DNA of 64,000 bases from Bacteroides intestinalis DSM 17393 (lineage in GTDB: Bacteria > Bacteroidota > Bacteroidia > Bacteroidales > Bacteroidaceae), in assembly GCF_000172175.1 (NCBI RefSeq), contig NZ_ABJL02000008.1:1674001-1738000 (forward strand). Reading direction: 5' to 3'. Below the pieces are notes generated by a model, which did not search any database, was not told the origin of the DNA, and saw only the letters and a program-made list of their open reading frames with translations. Both the position numbers and the translations under genes were made by a program. The first letter of the stretch is position 1; every line of letters starts with the position of its first letter. Positions 28,153 through 35,530 of the stretch are shown one piece after another.

Positions 28153-29010
28153 TTAACTAAATATCACTGTTTTATTCTTATATGCCAGTACCTTGCGCTC
28201 AATATGCTTCTGCACGGCACGCGAGAGAACGATCTTTTCCAAGTCCTTCCCCTTATTAACAAGATCTTCTACAGTATCTTTATGAGTGATACGAACTACA
28301 TCTTGTTCAATAATCGGTCCTGCATCCAGTTCTGTTGTTACATAATGACTGGTAGCACCAATGATCTTCACACCACGCTCAAATGCTGCATGATAAGGTT
28401 TTGCTCCCACAAATGCAGGAAGGAAAGAGTGATGAATATTGATAATCCGATTGGGATAGGCATCAATCATCCGCTCTGAAATCACCTGCATATAACGCGC
28501 CAGTACAATGAAGTTCACCTTATGCTTTGCCAGCAATTCCATTTCTTTTTTCTCCTGTTCTTCTTTAGTCTCCTTTGTAATAGGGAACAGATAGAAAGGT
28601 ATTCCGAAACGTTCGGCTACATGTTGCAAGTCGGGATGGTTGCTTATAATAAGAGGAATCTCGACATTCCACTCTCCTGCCGTATAGCGTGCCAGCAAAT
28701 CGAACAAGCAATGCGACATCTTAGATACAAATATTGCCATGCGTGGTTTCGTATCCGAGAAATAGAGACGGAAAAACATTTCATATTTCTGTGCGTACAA
28801 CGTAGCAAAATAATCTTCAATTTTCTCTTGCGGTATCAGGAAGTTCTTCAATTCCCACTCGATACGCATGAAAAAGATATTCTCCACGTGATCGACATAT
28901 TGGTCCAGATAGATAATATTTCCCTTGTTTACCGTTATAAAGTCTGTCACTTCTGCCAGAATTCCCGGTTTGTCGGGACAGTGAAGTAACAGTTTGGCCG
29001 TTTTCATCAT
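28153..29010 (-). CDS. purU: Formyltetrahydrofolate deformylase
   Basis: PurU hydrolyses 10-formyl-THF to formate and THF. The 285-residue protein has an N-terminal ACT domain (about 1-80, LLHCPDKPGILAEVTDFI) and a C-terminal formyltransferase-like domain with the INIHHSFLPAF and GATSHYVTTELDAGPI motifs that hold the catalytic Asn, His and Asp. Confidence 0.94.
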   Translation of the reverse strand: MMKTAKLLLHCPDKPGILAEVTDFITVNKGNIIYLDQYVDHVENIFFMRIEWELKNFLIPQEKIEDYFATLYAQKYEMFFRLYFSDTKPRMAIFVSKMSHCLFDLLARYTAGEWNVEIPLIISNHPDLQHVAERFGIPFYLFPITKETKEEQEKKEMELLAKHKVNFIVLARYMQVISERMIDAYPNRIINIHHSFLPAFVGAKPYHAAFERGVKIIGATSHYVTTELDAGPIIEQDVVRITHKDTVEDLVNKGKDLEKIVLSRAVQKHIERKVLAYKNKTVIFS

Positions 29011-29276
29011 CCTAAATTATCGTTTTTATCGTTTTCGAATTACAATTTTCTCGATTTGAGTTTGCAAAAATAACGATTTATTGTAAAACAACGAAGTTTT
29101 CGAGCAAGAAGTTTAAATCAAGCAACAGAAAGCTTCGTTTTCATTACAAAACCATCCCAATCCCCTTTCGCAAAAAGCTCTGCAAGAACTTATTTTTTTT
29201 CATATTCCAATGTTCTCAAAATGAGGATATAAAAGGAAAAGTGATAAAATCAAGCAAAAAAATTTCATCGTAGCTA
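29011..29276. other. Intergenic region upstream of tRNA-Asp
   Basis: About 265 bp, AT-rich, without a credible gene. It should hold the purU promoter on the minus strand, but no clear match to TAnnTTTG was found there. Confidence 0.4.
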
Positions 29277-29306
29277 TTGCAGGTTTCAAAGAAATGCCTA
29301 CCTTTG
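29277..29306 (+). promoter_or_regulatory. Predicted tRNA-Asp promoter
   Basis: TTG at 29277-29279 and the -7 box TACCTTTG at 29299-29306 are spaced 19 bp apart. The mature tRNA begins 44 bp downstream. Confidence 0.65.
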
Positions 29307-29349
29307 CAACCGCAATCGAGAGAGAAAGCAATTAAAGAAATGAAATTAT

Positions 29350-29423
29350 GGTGCGTTAGTTCAGTTGGTTAGAATACATGCCTGTCACGCATGGGGTCAC
29401 GGGTTCGAGTCCCGTACGCACCG
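29350..29423 (+). tRNA. tRNA-Asp (anticodon GTC)
   Basis: All four arms fold. The 7-bp acceptor stem pairs GGTGCGT with ACGCACC. The anticodon stem pairs CATGC with GCATG around the loop CTGTCAC. The T arm is ACGGG-TTCGAGT-CCCGT and the discriminator is G. CCA is not encoded. No integrase or flanking repeat marks it as an integration site. Confidence 0.97.
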
Positions 29424-29427
29424 CTTA

Positions 29428-29462
29428 AAGCTCTGAAATCGAATGATTTCGGAGCTTTTTTC
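29428..29462 (+). terminator. tRNA-Asp terminator
   Basis: AAGCTCTGAAATC (29428-29440) pairs with GATTTCGGAGCTT (29445-29457), with one wobble, followed by TTTTTT. Confidence 0.9.
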
Positions 29463-29593
29463 TTTATAAACACGCTGTACTACTCAAAAAGATAAGGCAT
29501 TTTGCAAGATAGAGAGATTTTACGCAGATCTTAGTATAAAATATACGCTCGCTGCCTTACCAAGTCCACACCAGCCCTGTACCAACCCCGTAC

Positions 29594-29660
29594 CTGCTCC
29601 GTATCAACTCCCAATAAAGGTACCTTTATACGGACCAGGTACGGAGTTGGTACGGAGCAG
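29594..29660. repeat. Nested intergenic hairpin with central palindrome
   Basis: The 18-base arm 29594-29611 is complementary to 29643-29660 with one wobble pair. Inside it sits a perfect 16-bp palindrome (ATAAAGGTACCTTTAT, 29614-29629). The right arm contains a tandem pair of GGTACGGAG units, and related GTACC/GTACGG words continue outside the arms. It lies between tRNA-Asp and a lipoprotein gene, 48 bp from the latter's stop. Confidence 0.65.
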
Positions 29661-29708
29661 ATCAGGCCCAGACCCGGTTCAAGTATGTTTTAAATATTAT
29701 TTCAGAGT

Positions 29709-30491
29709 TTATTCAGCAAATGTGCCTGTAGACATAAAGATTACCGAATTCATATAATAGTCCTCACCCTCTGTCTGTGGTTGTTCAAACAGTTGTTTAT
29801 AAATAGGCTCCGGCTCAGGTCCGAAAAGTAAATCCGCATCCGGAGTGTAGATACCACAATACCATACAGGAGCCGCTTTCATATTAAAGCGCGGAATGCC
29901 TTCTATTACAAATTTATAAAACCCAACCTTTTCACCATCTTTTACGACTCTTGTCAGCCCTCCGTAATTGGTACCCATATTATATCTCAACCCTTTTAAA
30001 GAAATATATCCATCTTCAACCAGGCTACCCTCTGCAAATTTCTTCGCTTTACAGGTAAAAGGTATTTCATATTCACCACCTTCGGGAGACAGAATAAAAG
30101 GATTAGGGCCATCTACTTTTATAGTGTATTCATACTCTACTTTTGCCTTCGATATTACATCTATCAATTTGTAGACAATGCTACTCCCATCAGCAGGAGG
30201 ATTAACCAAGGTTCTTTTCTCAACCCATAAAGCATACTCATAGCCTTTTTCGTAAACGAAATCAGTAATTCCTTGAAAATCCAGCGTTTTGTAGTCACTT
30301 TCACTTTCTTCTTTCACCAACATACAATCGATAGGAGAATCACTCCCCCAAGGCTGATAAGTACCAGTTTTGTCAGAAATAAACATTTTTACAGTTTCTA
30401 CCTTGTCTTGCGGTTCATCATCACTACAAGCAACAAAGCCAGTGATTGGCAGGATTAATAGCAATAATCCTAATAAGCGTTTTGTCTTCAT
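29709..30491 (-). CDS. Lipoprotein with DUF4377-like domain
   Basis: I chose the ATG at 30491 (260 residues). It gives a lipoprotein signal peptide ending GFVACSDDE, and a -7 box lies upstream inside the longer open frame. Residues about 33-122 resemble DUF4377 (VKMFISDKTG, FVYEKGYEYALWVEKRTL, NPPADGSSIVYKLIDV). The remaining C-terminal part is an unrecognised beta-rich domain (LSPEGGEYEIPFTC). It is likely surface- or periplasm-anchored. No function is claimed. Confidence 0.75.
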   Translation of the reverse strand: MKTKRLLGLLLLILPITGFVACSDDEPQDKVETVKMFISDKTGTYQPWGSDSPIDCMLVKEESESDYKTLDFQGITDFVYEKGYEYALWVEKRTLVNPPADGSSIVYKLIDVISKAKVEYEYTIKVDGPNPFILSPEGGEYEIPFTCKAKKFAEGSLVEDGYISLKGLRYNMGTNYGGLTRVVKDGEKVGFYKFVIEGIPRFNMKAAPVWYCGIYTPDADLLFGPEPEPIYKQLFEQPQTEGEDYYMNSVIFMSTGTFAE

Positions 30492-30524
30492 TATGTTTCC
30501 TTTAAGTCTAATTTTGTAATTATG

Positions 30525-30532
30525 CAAAGATA
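30525..30532 (-). promoter_or_regulatory. Predicted promoter of the DUF4377-like lipoprotein, -7 TATCTTTG
   Basis: A perfect TAnnTTTG on the minus strand, 34 bp upstream of the chosen ATG; it supports the shorter start. Confidence 0.5.
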
Positions 30533-30708
30533 TACAAAATCTCTTTAAGCCTATTATAAACAAAGCCTTTTATTTCTCTTCTCAAAAGAAGCTTGAATAG
30601 AATTTTAAAGGAGATAGGCTATATGAAGATATAAAAGCGTACCTTCGTCAGCAAAATGAGATATCGAAGAATAACAATATTATATGAAAACCATTTAAAT
30701 CACCAGAT

Positions 30709-32094
30709 ATGAAAAAACACTCCATTCTATTCCTTTTAGGATTTATCTTTCCTATTTGCACCCATGCTCAGGACATATCCGGAACATGGAATGGAAAGCT
30801 GTCTCTCCCCAACGCTTCCTTGACTATTTGCTTCAACCTGCAACAAACCGAGCAGGGATATACCTCTACTTGTGATAGTCCCGATCAGAATGTAAAAGGC
30901 ATCCCAACAGGTTCCACACTCTTTCAGGATTCGATTCTGACGATTCAGATTCCTGATATTCGTGCCTCTTACAAAGGAAAGCTGGAGAAAGACGGCAAAA
31001 TATACGGAGACTTCACACAAGGACTTAGATTCAAACTAAATCTGGAAAAAGGAGAAGCAGCCAAGCCTAAGCGTCCCCAAGAACCACAACCACCTTTCCC
31101 CTATAGAGCAGAAGATATTACTTTTGAAAATAAAGAAGCCGGAATCACAATTGCCGGTACTCTGACGCTTCCCGAACAGGGGAAAAAATTCCCGGCAGTA
31201 GTATTGGTTACCGGTAGTGGCGCACAGAACAGGAATGAGGAAATAATGGGACATAAGCCATTTCTGGTAATAGCAGACTACCTGACCCGTAACGGTATAG
31301 CCGTACTTCGCTGCGACGACAGAGGCGTAGGAGGCTCAACAGGCGTTTTTGCAGAAGCCACCAACGAAGATTATGCCAGCGATGCAGAAGCAGCAATCAA
31401 TTACCTGAAAGGCAGAAAAGAAATTAATCCCAAACAGATAGGAATCATCGGTCATAGCTGTGGAGGAACCGTGGCTTTTATATTGGGCGCCCGTAGCAAA
31501 GATATTGCTTACATCATTTCAATGGCCGGCGCTACCATAAAAGGAGACAGCCTGATGTTGAAACAAGCAGAAGCTATTAGCAAGTCAAATGGTACCTCTG
31601 ATGCCATGTGGGAGTTAAGTAAACCCACATTACGCACCCGTTATGCTATATTGGCACAGGACAAAAGCACTGAGGAAATCCGGAAAGAACTATATGCCAA
31701 CATTATCGCAACACTGCCACCCGTACAACTGCAAGACCCAAACATCGCCAAACAAATAGAAGTTGAGATGAACGGAATGCTCTCCCCATGGTATCTTCAT
31801 TTCATGAAATACGATCCGACCCAAGATTTAAAGAAGATAAAATGTCCGGTACTAGCTGTCAATGGAGATAAAGACATACAGGTAGATGCAGACATGAATC
31901 TCAAAGCTGTGGAAGATTGGGTAAAGTCTAACGGGAACAAGAAAGTTACCACTAAGAAATATCCCGGTTTGAACCATTTGTTCCAATCCTGTAAGACTTG
32001 TACAATTATGGAATACGGGCAATTAGAAGAAACCATCAGTCCTGAAGTCTTGAAAGATATGACAGAATGGATTCTTCTGAATTGCAGACATTAG
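30709..32094 (+). CDS. Exported alpha/beta hydrolase
   Basis: The 461-residue protein has a signal peptide (1-20, ending CTHAQ), a lipocalin-like N-terminal beta domain (about 22-115, ISGTWNGKLSLPNASLTICFNL) and an alpha/beta hydrolase domain (about 130-461). The nucleophile serine is in IIGHSCGG; the oxyanion and strand motifs VVLVTGSGAQNRNE and LRCDDRGVGGSTG, and a likely Asp-His pair (NGDKDIQVDAD, GLNHLFQ), are present. This layout is common in Bacteroidota serine hydrolases. The substrate is unknown. It is convergent with the next gene, leaving 2 bp. Confidence 0.85.
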   Translation: MKKHSILFLLGFIFPICTHAQDISGTWNGKLSLPNASLTICFNLQQTEQGYTSTCDSPDQNVKGIPTGSTLFQDSILTIQIPDIRASYKGKLEKDGKIYGDFTQGLRFKLNLEKGEAAKPKRPQEPQPPFPYRAEDITFENKEAGITIAGTLTLPEQGKKFPAVVLVTGSGAQNRNEEIMGHKPFLVIADYLTRNGIAVLRCDDRGVGGSTGVFAEATNEDYASDAEAAINYLKGRKEINPKQIGIIGHSCGGTVAFILGARSKDIAYIISMAGATIKGDSLMLKQAEAISKSNGTSDAMWELSKPTLRTRYAILAQDKSTEEIRKELYANIIATLPPVQLQDPNIAKQIEVEMNGMLSPWYLHFMKYDPTQDLKKIKCPVLAVNGDKDIQVDADMNLKAVEDWVKSNGNKKVTTKKYPGLNHLFQSCKTCTIMEYGQLEETISPEVLKDMTEWILLNCRH

Positions 32095-32096
32095 AG

Positions 32097-32492
32097 TTAT
32101 TTTTCCGCTTGTTTAATTTCGTCAACCAATGTATTAATCTCTTCCAAAGCATACTCATAAGTTTGAGGATCAACTGTTTCACGCAATAAATTAACTGCCC
32201 TTCTTGCGTCATCGCACGCTTTTAGGGCAGTTTTCACATCATCTTTATCCATGTAGGCTTCGGACATGGCCAAATACATGATATAATGACTAAAATCATT
32301 CTGATAAATTGATATGGCCCATTTAGCAAGCTGTATCACTTTGTCTGGTTGCTCATTCTTGCCAGCCACCGTTATCCAATCATTATACAAGGGATATACT
32401 TCCGGATAAAATTGATAACCCAGATACAATCGTCTATTGTCATAGATCTTTTTGACAGCTATGGCATAATCTTCTTCACTTAATAATGCAGT
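32097..32492 (-). pseudogene. TPR-like C-terminal part cut off from the esterase by a TGA
   Basis: Directly after the esterase stop (32493-32495) the same frame stays open for 131 codons: it begins TALLSEEDYAIAVKKIYDN, continues through KIYDNRRLYLGYQFYPEVYP, and ends EINTLVDEIKQAEK. No ATG opens this part; the only possible start is a TTG at 32429, which would drop 21 in-frame residues of coding quality. Alpha-helical repeats (KAAL-type) suggest a TPR region fused to the esterase in the intact gene. I read it as the end of a single roughly 403-codon gene broken by a nonsense change. Confidence 0.7.
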
Positions 32493-33308
32493 TCATTCTT
32501 CTTCTTTCGGAGTTCCATATGAATAACCTAAATATTCTTTCACCGCTTTCCCAAATGACACAGGTACAGATTCCGAATGGTTGACATCAGACATATATTC
32601 GAATATAATTTTGAAATTGTCTATTTGAGGAGAATTAGTAATGAGTGAATCCAGTTCCTCCACGCCTTTAAGATAATTCTGCTCCAATTCCCCGGCATCA
32701 CCATTGGCTATGAAAACAAATTTATGAAGACTATCCGGATTCTTGGTTTTAAAGTCACGAATCAATTGATGTTTCTCATAGATCAAGTTGGGACTAAACA
32801 GCATATAGGCATTAAACATGGAATCCCGGTTACACAAAACATGCATACATAAGGAACCTCCCAATGAATGCCCGACACAAACTCTATGGTTATTTAAATT
32901 ATAGTGAGCTTCGATATATGGAAACAATTCATTAGACATGAAGTCCAGAAACAGATCAGCACGTCCTGTCACTCTATATTCTCCTTTTGCTATAAAATCA
33001 TCCATTCTGGTATTTTCGGACTCAATGCCTACTACCAAATATGCAGGAACTCCTTTATCAGACTCCATATCTGTTACAAAAGAGATTTGTGATGCCACCA
33101 AATTCACAAATGCATTATCCCCATCCAAAACATATACTACATTCAATTTCTTACCTGGTTGCATACCGACTGTATCCGATATTACCAGATTCAAATGACG
33201 GGTCTGTCCTAAGACTTCAGACTTTAGAGAGTCCTTAATGAGGGTTTGTTGCGCGTAACTAAATAAATTAGTCATTAAGAGTAGTAATACCAAATAGTAG
33301 TTTCTCAT
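32493..33308 (-). CDS. Exported esterase-like alpha/beta hydrolase, probably truncated
   Basis: The 271-residue product has a signal peptide (1-19, ending FSYAQ) and an esterase D-like alpha/beta hydrolase domain. The nucleophile is in VCVGHSLGG, with VYVLDGDNAFVNLV, FIANGDAGE and VNHSESVP as further active-site segments, so the catalytic domain is complete. Translation ends at TGA just before a frame-preserving TPR region (32097-32492), so the C-terminal part is probably lost. Confidence 0.8.
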   Translation of the reverse strand: MRNYYLVLLLLMTNLFSYAQQTLIKDSLKSEVLGQTRHLNLVISDTVGMQPGKKLNVVYVLDGDNAFVNLVASQISFVTDMESDKGVPAYLVVGIESENTRMDDFIAKGEYRVTGRADLFLDFMSNELFPYIEAHYNLNNHRVCVGHSLGGSLCMHVLCNRDSMFNAYMLFSPNLIYEKHQLIRDFKTKNPDSLHKFVFIANGDAGELEQNYLKGVEELDSLITNSPQIDNFKIIFEYMSDVNHSESVPVSFGKAVKEYLGYSYGTPKEEE

Positions 33309-33442
33309 AATATCTTGTTTTAAAGGTTACTTAATCAACCTGCTGTCGTTTTCAGGGCTAAATATAGAAACAACAAATGGCTTTTTCAAATTTATTTTAT
33401 ATAAAAAAAGAAAGTTGTTCTCTAAAGTATATAAAAAAGAAA

Positions 33443-33467
33443 GAGAATTGTCCTCAGGGCAATTCTC
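33443..33467 (-). terminator. Methyltransferase gene terminator
   Basis: GAGAATTGTCCT (33443-33454) pairs with AGGGCAATTCTC (33456-33467) with one mismatch and a 1-base gap, followed by a minus-strand T-run. Confidence 0.75.
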
Positions 33468-33480
33468 CTTCATTAGTTAC

Positions 33481-34254
33481 TTAGATTTTCTTCCCAATGT
33501 AGAATGCATAACCATAAAAGTCTTTATACTTATAGTATAATTGTTGCTCATGGCGCTGATTGGCAATCAGTTCTTCAGCAGCTTGGTTACCTTTATATTT
33601 TCGTAGGAAGTCCTCTTGGGCTTCAACCTGCGGCATATAGAAATGTTCGATCCAGCAATTTTCCGGTATACAGAAACAGGCTACAGGGATATATCCGGCC
33701 TTCTGCATCTGTGCCAGCTTATTGGGAATCGTATTTATTTCAGGATAAGCATCCATCCAGAAATCATCGATCTCAGCCGGACGTTCGTCAGTGAACCATG
33801 ACACCTCTGATACGGCAATATAACCGCCTTTCTTCAAAACCGGACGCCATAGATTCAACCCATATTCAAAACCAATATTATAGATGGCTCCTTCCGACCA
33901 GATAAGATCTAATTCTTCATTCCGGAACGGAAGTTCATCCATTGATCCAATAATACCTTTCACTCTGTCCTGAAGATTAAAGTGCTCGGCATTACTATTG
34001 AATTGGTTAATAAAATCAGGAAACAAATCAATGCCTGTAATTTGTCCCGGAGTATGTTGCGCCAGCGTAATTGTCTGGCCACCTGTGCCACAACCCAGAT
34101 CAGCAATCAGAGATTTATCCGTAAGCCCCTCAACAAAGCTAAGAGCCTTGATTGTTGTTTCAGCACTTCCCGGTCCCTGACGTTCTACACTTGAAAAGTA
34201 TTCGCAGATTAAACTAAAATCGAATTCGTGAATAGATTTATTTTCGTTACTCAT
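33481..34254 (-). CDS. SAM-dependent methyltransferase (class I)
   Basis: The 257-residue protein has a class I methyltransferase fold: motif I IADLGCGTGGQT near residue 54, the acidic residue in ITGIDLFPDF, a motif II/III area around ELDLIWSEGAIYNIGF, and GGYIAVSEVSW. The C-terminal extension (ENCWIEHFYMPQ) is specific to this Bacteroidota/Firmicutes subfamily. The acceptor substrate is unknown. It has its own terminator and a likely promoter. Confidence 0.85.
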   Translation of the reverse strand: MSNENKSIHEFDFSLICEYFSSVERQGPGSAETTIKALSFVEGLTDKSLIADLGCGTGGQTITLAQHTPGQITGIDLFPDFINQFNSNAEHFNLQDRVKGIIGSMDELPFRNEELDLIWSEGAIYNIGFEYGLNLWRPVLKKGGYIAVSEVSWFTDERPAEIDDFWMDAYPEINTIPNKLAQMQKAGYIPVACFCIPENCWIEHFYMPQVEAQEDFLRKYKGNQAAEELIANQRHEQQLYYKYKDFYGYAFYIGKKI

Positions 34255-34412
34255 GATGTTTAAATTTTATTGTTGATATATAGGTATAAAAATAACTCCT
34301 GCAAGAATATGCACGAGTTGAACTAAAGGATAACCGAGAGCATAATGCCCACAGTTATTTACTTACCGAATCCTTCTTAACTTTAAACATCCAACATTTT
34401 TTTATATCGCCA

Positions 34413-34420
34413 CAAAGATA
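34413..34420 (-). promoter_or_regulatory. Predicted promoter of the methyltransferase gene, -7 TATCTTTG
   Basis: Perfect TAnnTTTG on the minus strand. It implies a leader of about 150 bases, in which no riboswitch was recognised. Confidence 0.4.
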
Positions 34421-34515
34421 GGCAGACTTTTTATTCCTCCAAATTATCAGAAGAGAAAAAAGAACACCACCCTTGTGACATGTTCCTTTCGCCATAACTA
34501 TAATTTAAGTTGTTA

Positions 34516-35352
34516 TTATGTTTTCCTTATTTTCTGACACTCAGAACAATAGTAAACCGATCCTCCAAGATAGGCTTCTTTGACAATTACGCTGCCACAA
34601 CGCGGACAAGGATTCTTCCATGTTTTGGAAGAAAGAATCGTTTTATACCCTCCCTCATTTCCATAAAGATCCGTCTGGGTATCACGGCCTCTTCCGGAAG
34701 TCATAGCCATTAAGGTATCCTTCAGAGATTTAAAAAGTACCCCTTTCTGTCCATCCGACAGGTCAAACACTTTCTGTTTCGGGTGAATCCCGGCATTGAA
34801 CAGAATATCCTGCGTTACCCCATTTCCTACGCCCGGAATACGTTGTTCGGTAGCCAGCAGAGCTTTAGCCGTCAATGTCTTTTTGGCGAAAGCAAATAAT
34901 TTCTCAAATTCCGCTTCCGTATAAGCATCACTCAGCGGGGAAATACTTTCACGGCTTATCGTATAATATTTATTGTCGATAACGGCATCGGGATAGGCAC
35001 TGATAAAGCCATACATAGCAACCGTAAATACAAGGAACGATTCATCTTTAAAGGTCAGCAGCAACTGGTAATTGGCAGGAACTTTATCACCCGGATTATA
35101 GTAACGTGCGCTCACCCCGTCACCAATATTCATTATCACATTGCCCGACAGGTAGAAATCGACAAACATTCCATACCCTTTAGACGACAAAATCGTCTTT
35201 CCGACGAGCAACTTTCCATACTCCAGTGGATCGCCACTGTAAAACGTGAACTTATGAGGCTTGGTAGCATTGAACACTTGCGTAATCGTTTTACCACTTA
35301 AAACATCATTGGCTTGCTTACTCAGTGTAAGTACTTCTGGCAATTCTAACAT
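34516..35352 (-). CDS. Fpg/Nei-like DNA glycosylase lacking the N-terminal proline
   Basis: The 278-residue protein has the Fpg/Nei order: an N-terminal beta-sandwich with LELPEV, the H2TH region around EQRIPGVGNGVTQDILFNAGIHP, and a C-terminal zinc finger (CPRCG and CSEC). Standard Fpg starts MPELPEV with Pro2 as the catalytic nucleophile; here the second residue is Leu (MLELPEV), and the usual beta-loop lysine of the RRAKYLL region is not obvious. The Glu after it is kept. It may have altered or no glycosylase activity. Confidence 0.8.
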   Translation of the reverse strand: MLELPEVLTLSKQANDVLSGKTITQVFNATKPHKFTFYSGDPLEYGKLLVGKTILSSKGYGMFVDFYLSGNVIMNIGDGVSARYYNPGDKVPANYQLLLTFKDESFLVFTVAMYGFISAYPDAVIDNKYYTISRESISPLSDAYTEAEFEKLFAFAKKTLTAKALLATEQRIPGVGNGVTQDILFNAGIHPKQKVFDLSDGQKGVLFKSLKDTLMAMTSGRGRDTQTDLYGNEGGYKTILSSKTWKNPCPRCGSVIVKEAYLGGSVYYCSECQKIRKT

Positions 35353-35367
35353 ACTTATATCATTTAA

Positions 35368-35454
35368 TTATTTATCAATAGGAATATAAATCCCCGTCAG
35401 CAATCCTTCAACCGACGTTTCATCCGGCGCATTGAGATACAGCGACAGTACTGT
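35368..35454 (-). pseudogene. Remnant of a GyrI-like (effector-binding) protein
   Basis: In the 178-bp gap upstream of the glycosylase, one minus frame reads YLNAPDETSVEGLLTGIYIP followed by IDK and a stop. This looks like the C-terminal end of GyrI-like/AraC effector-binding proteins. The frame is closed upstream by TAA (35455-35457), so only about 28 codons survive. Confidence 0.5.
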
Positions 35455-35530
35455 TTATCCACTGTTTGATCCATGGCACAAATATACGATGCATATTCCA
35501 AATATGACTATCCCCAATAGGTATCTTTAA

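Noticed and set aside
29350..29423. tRNA-Asp as the attachment site of an integrated element
   Set aside because: No integrase and no duplicated tRNA end was seen nearby.
32493..32495. TGA as selenocysteine codon
   Set aside because: No selenoprotein family matches and no stem-loop of the right kind was recognised after it; a nonsense mutation is simpler.
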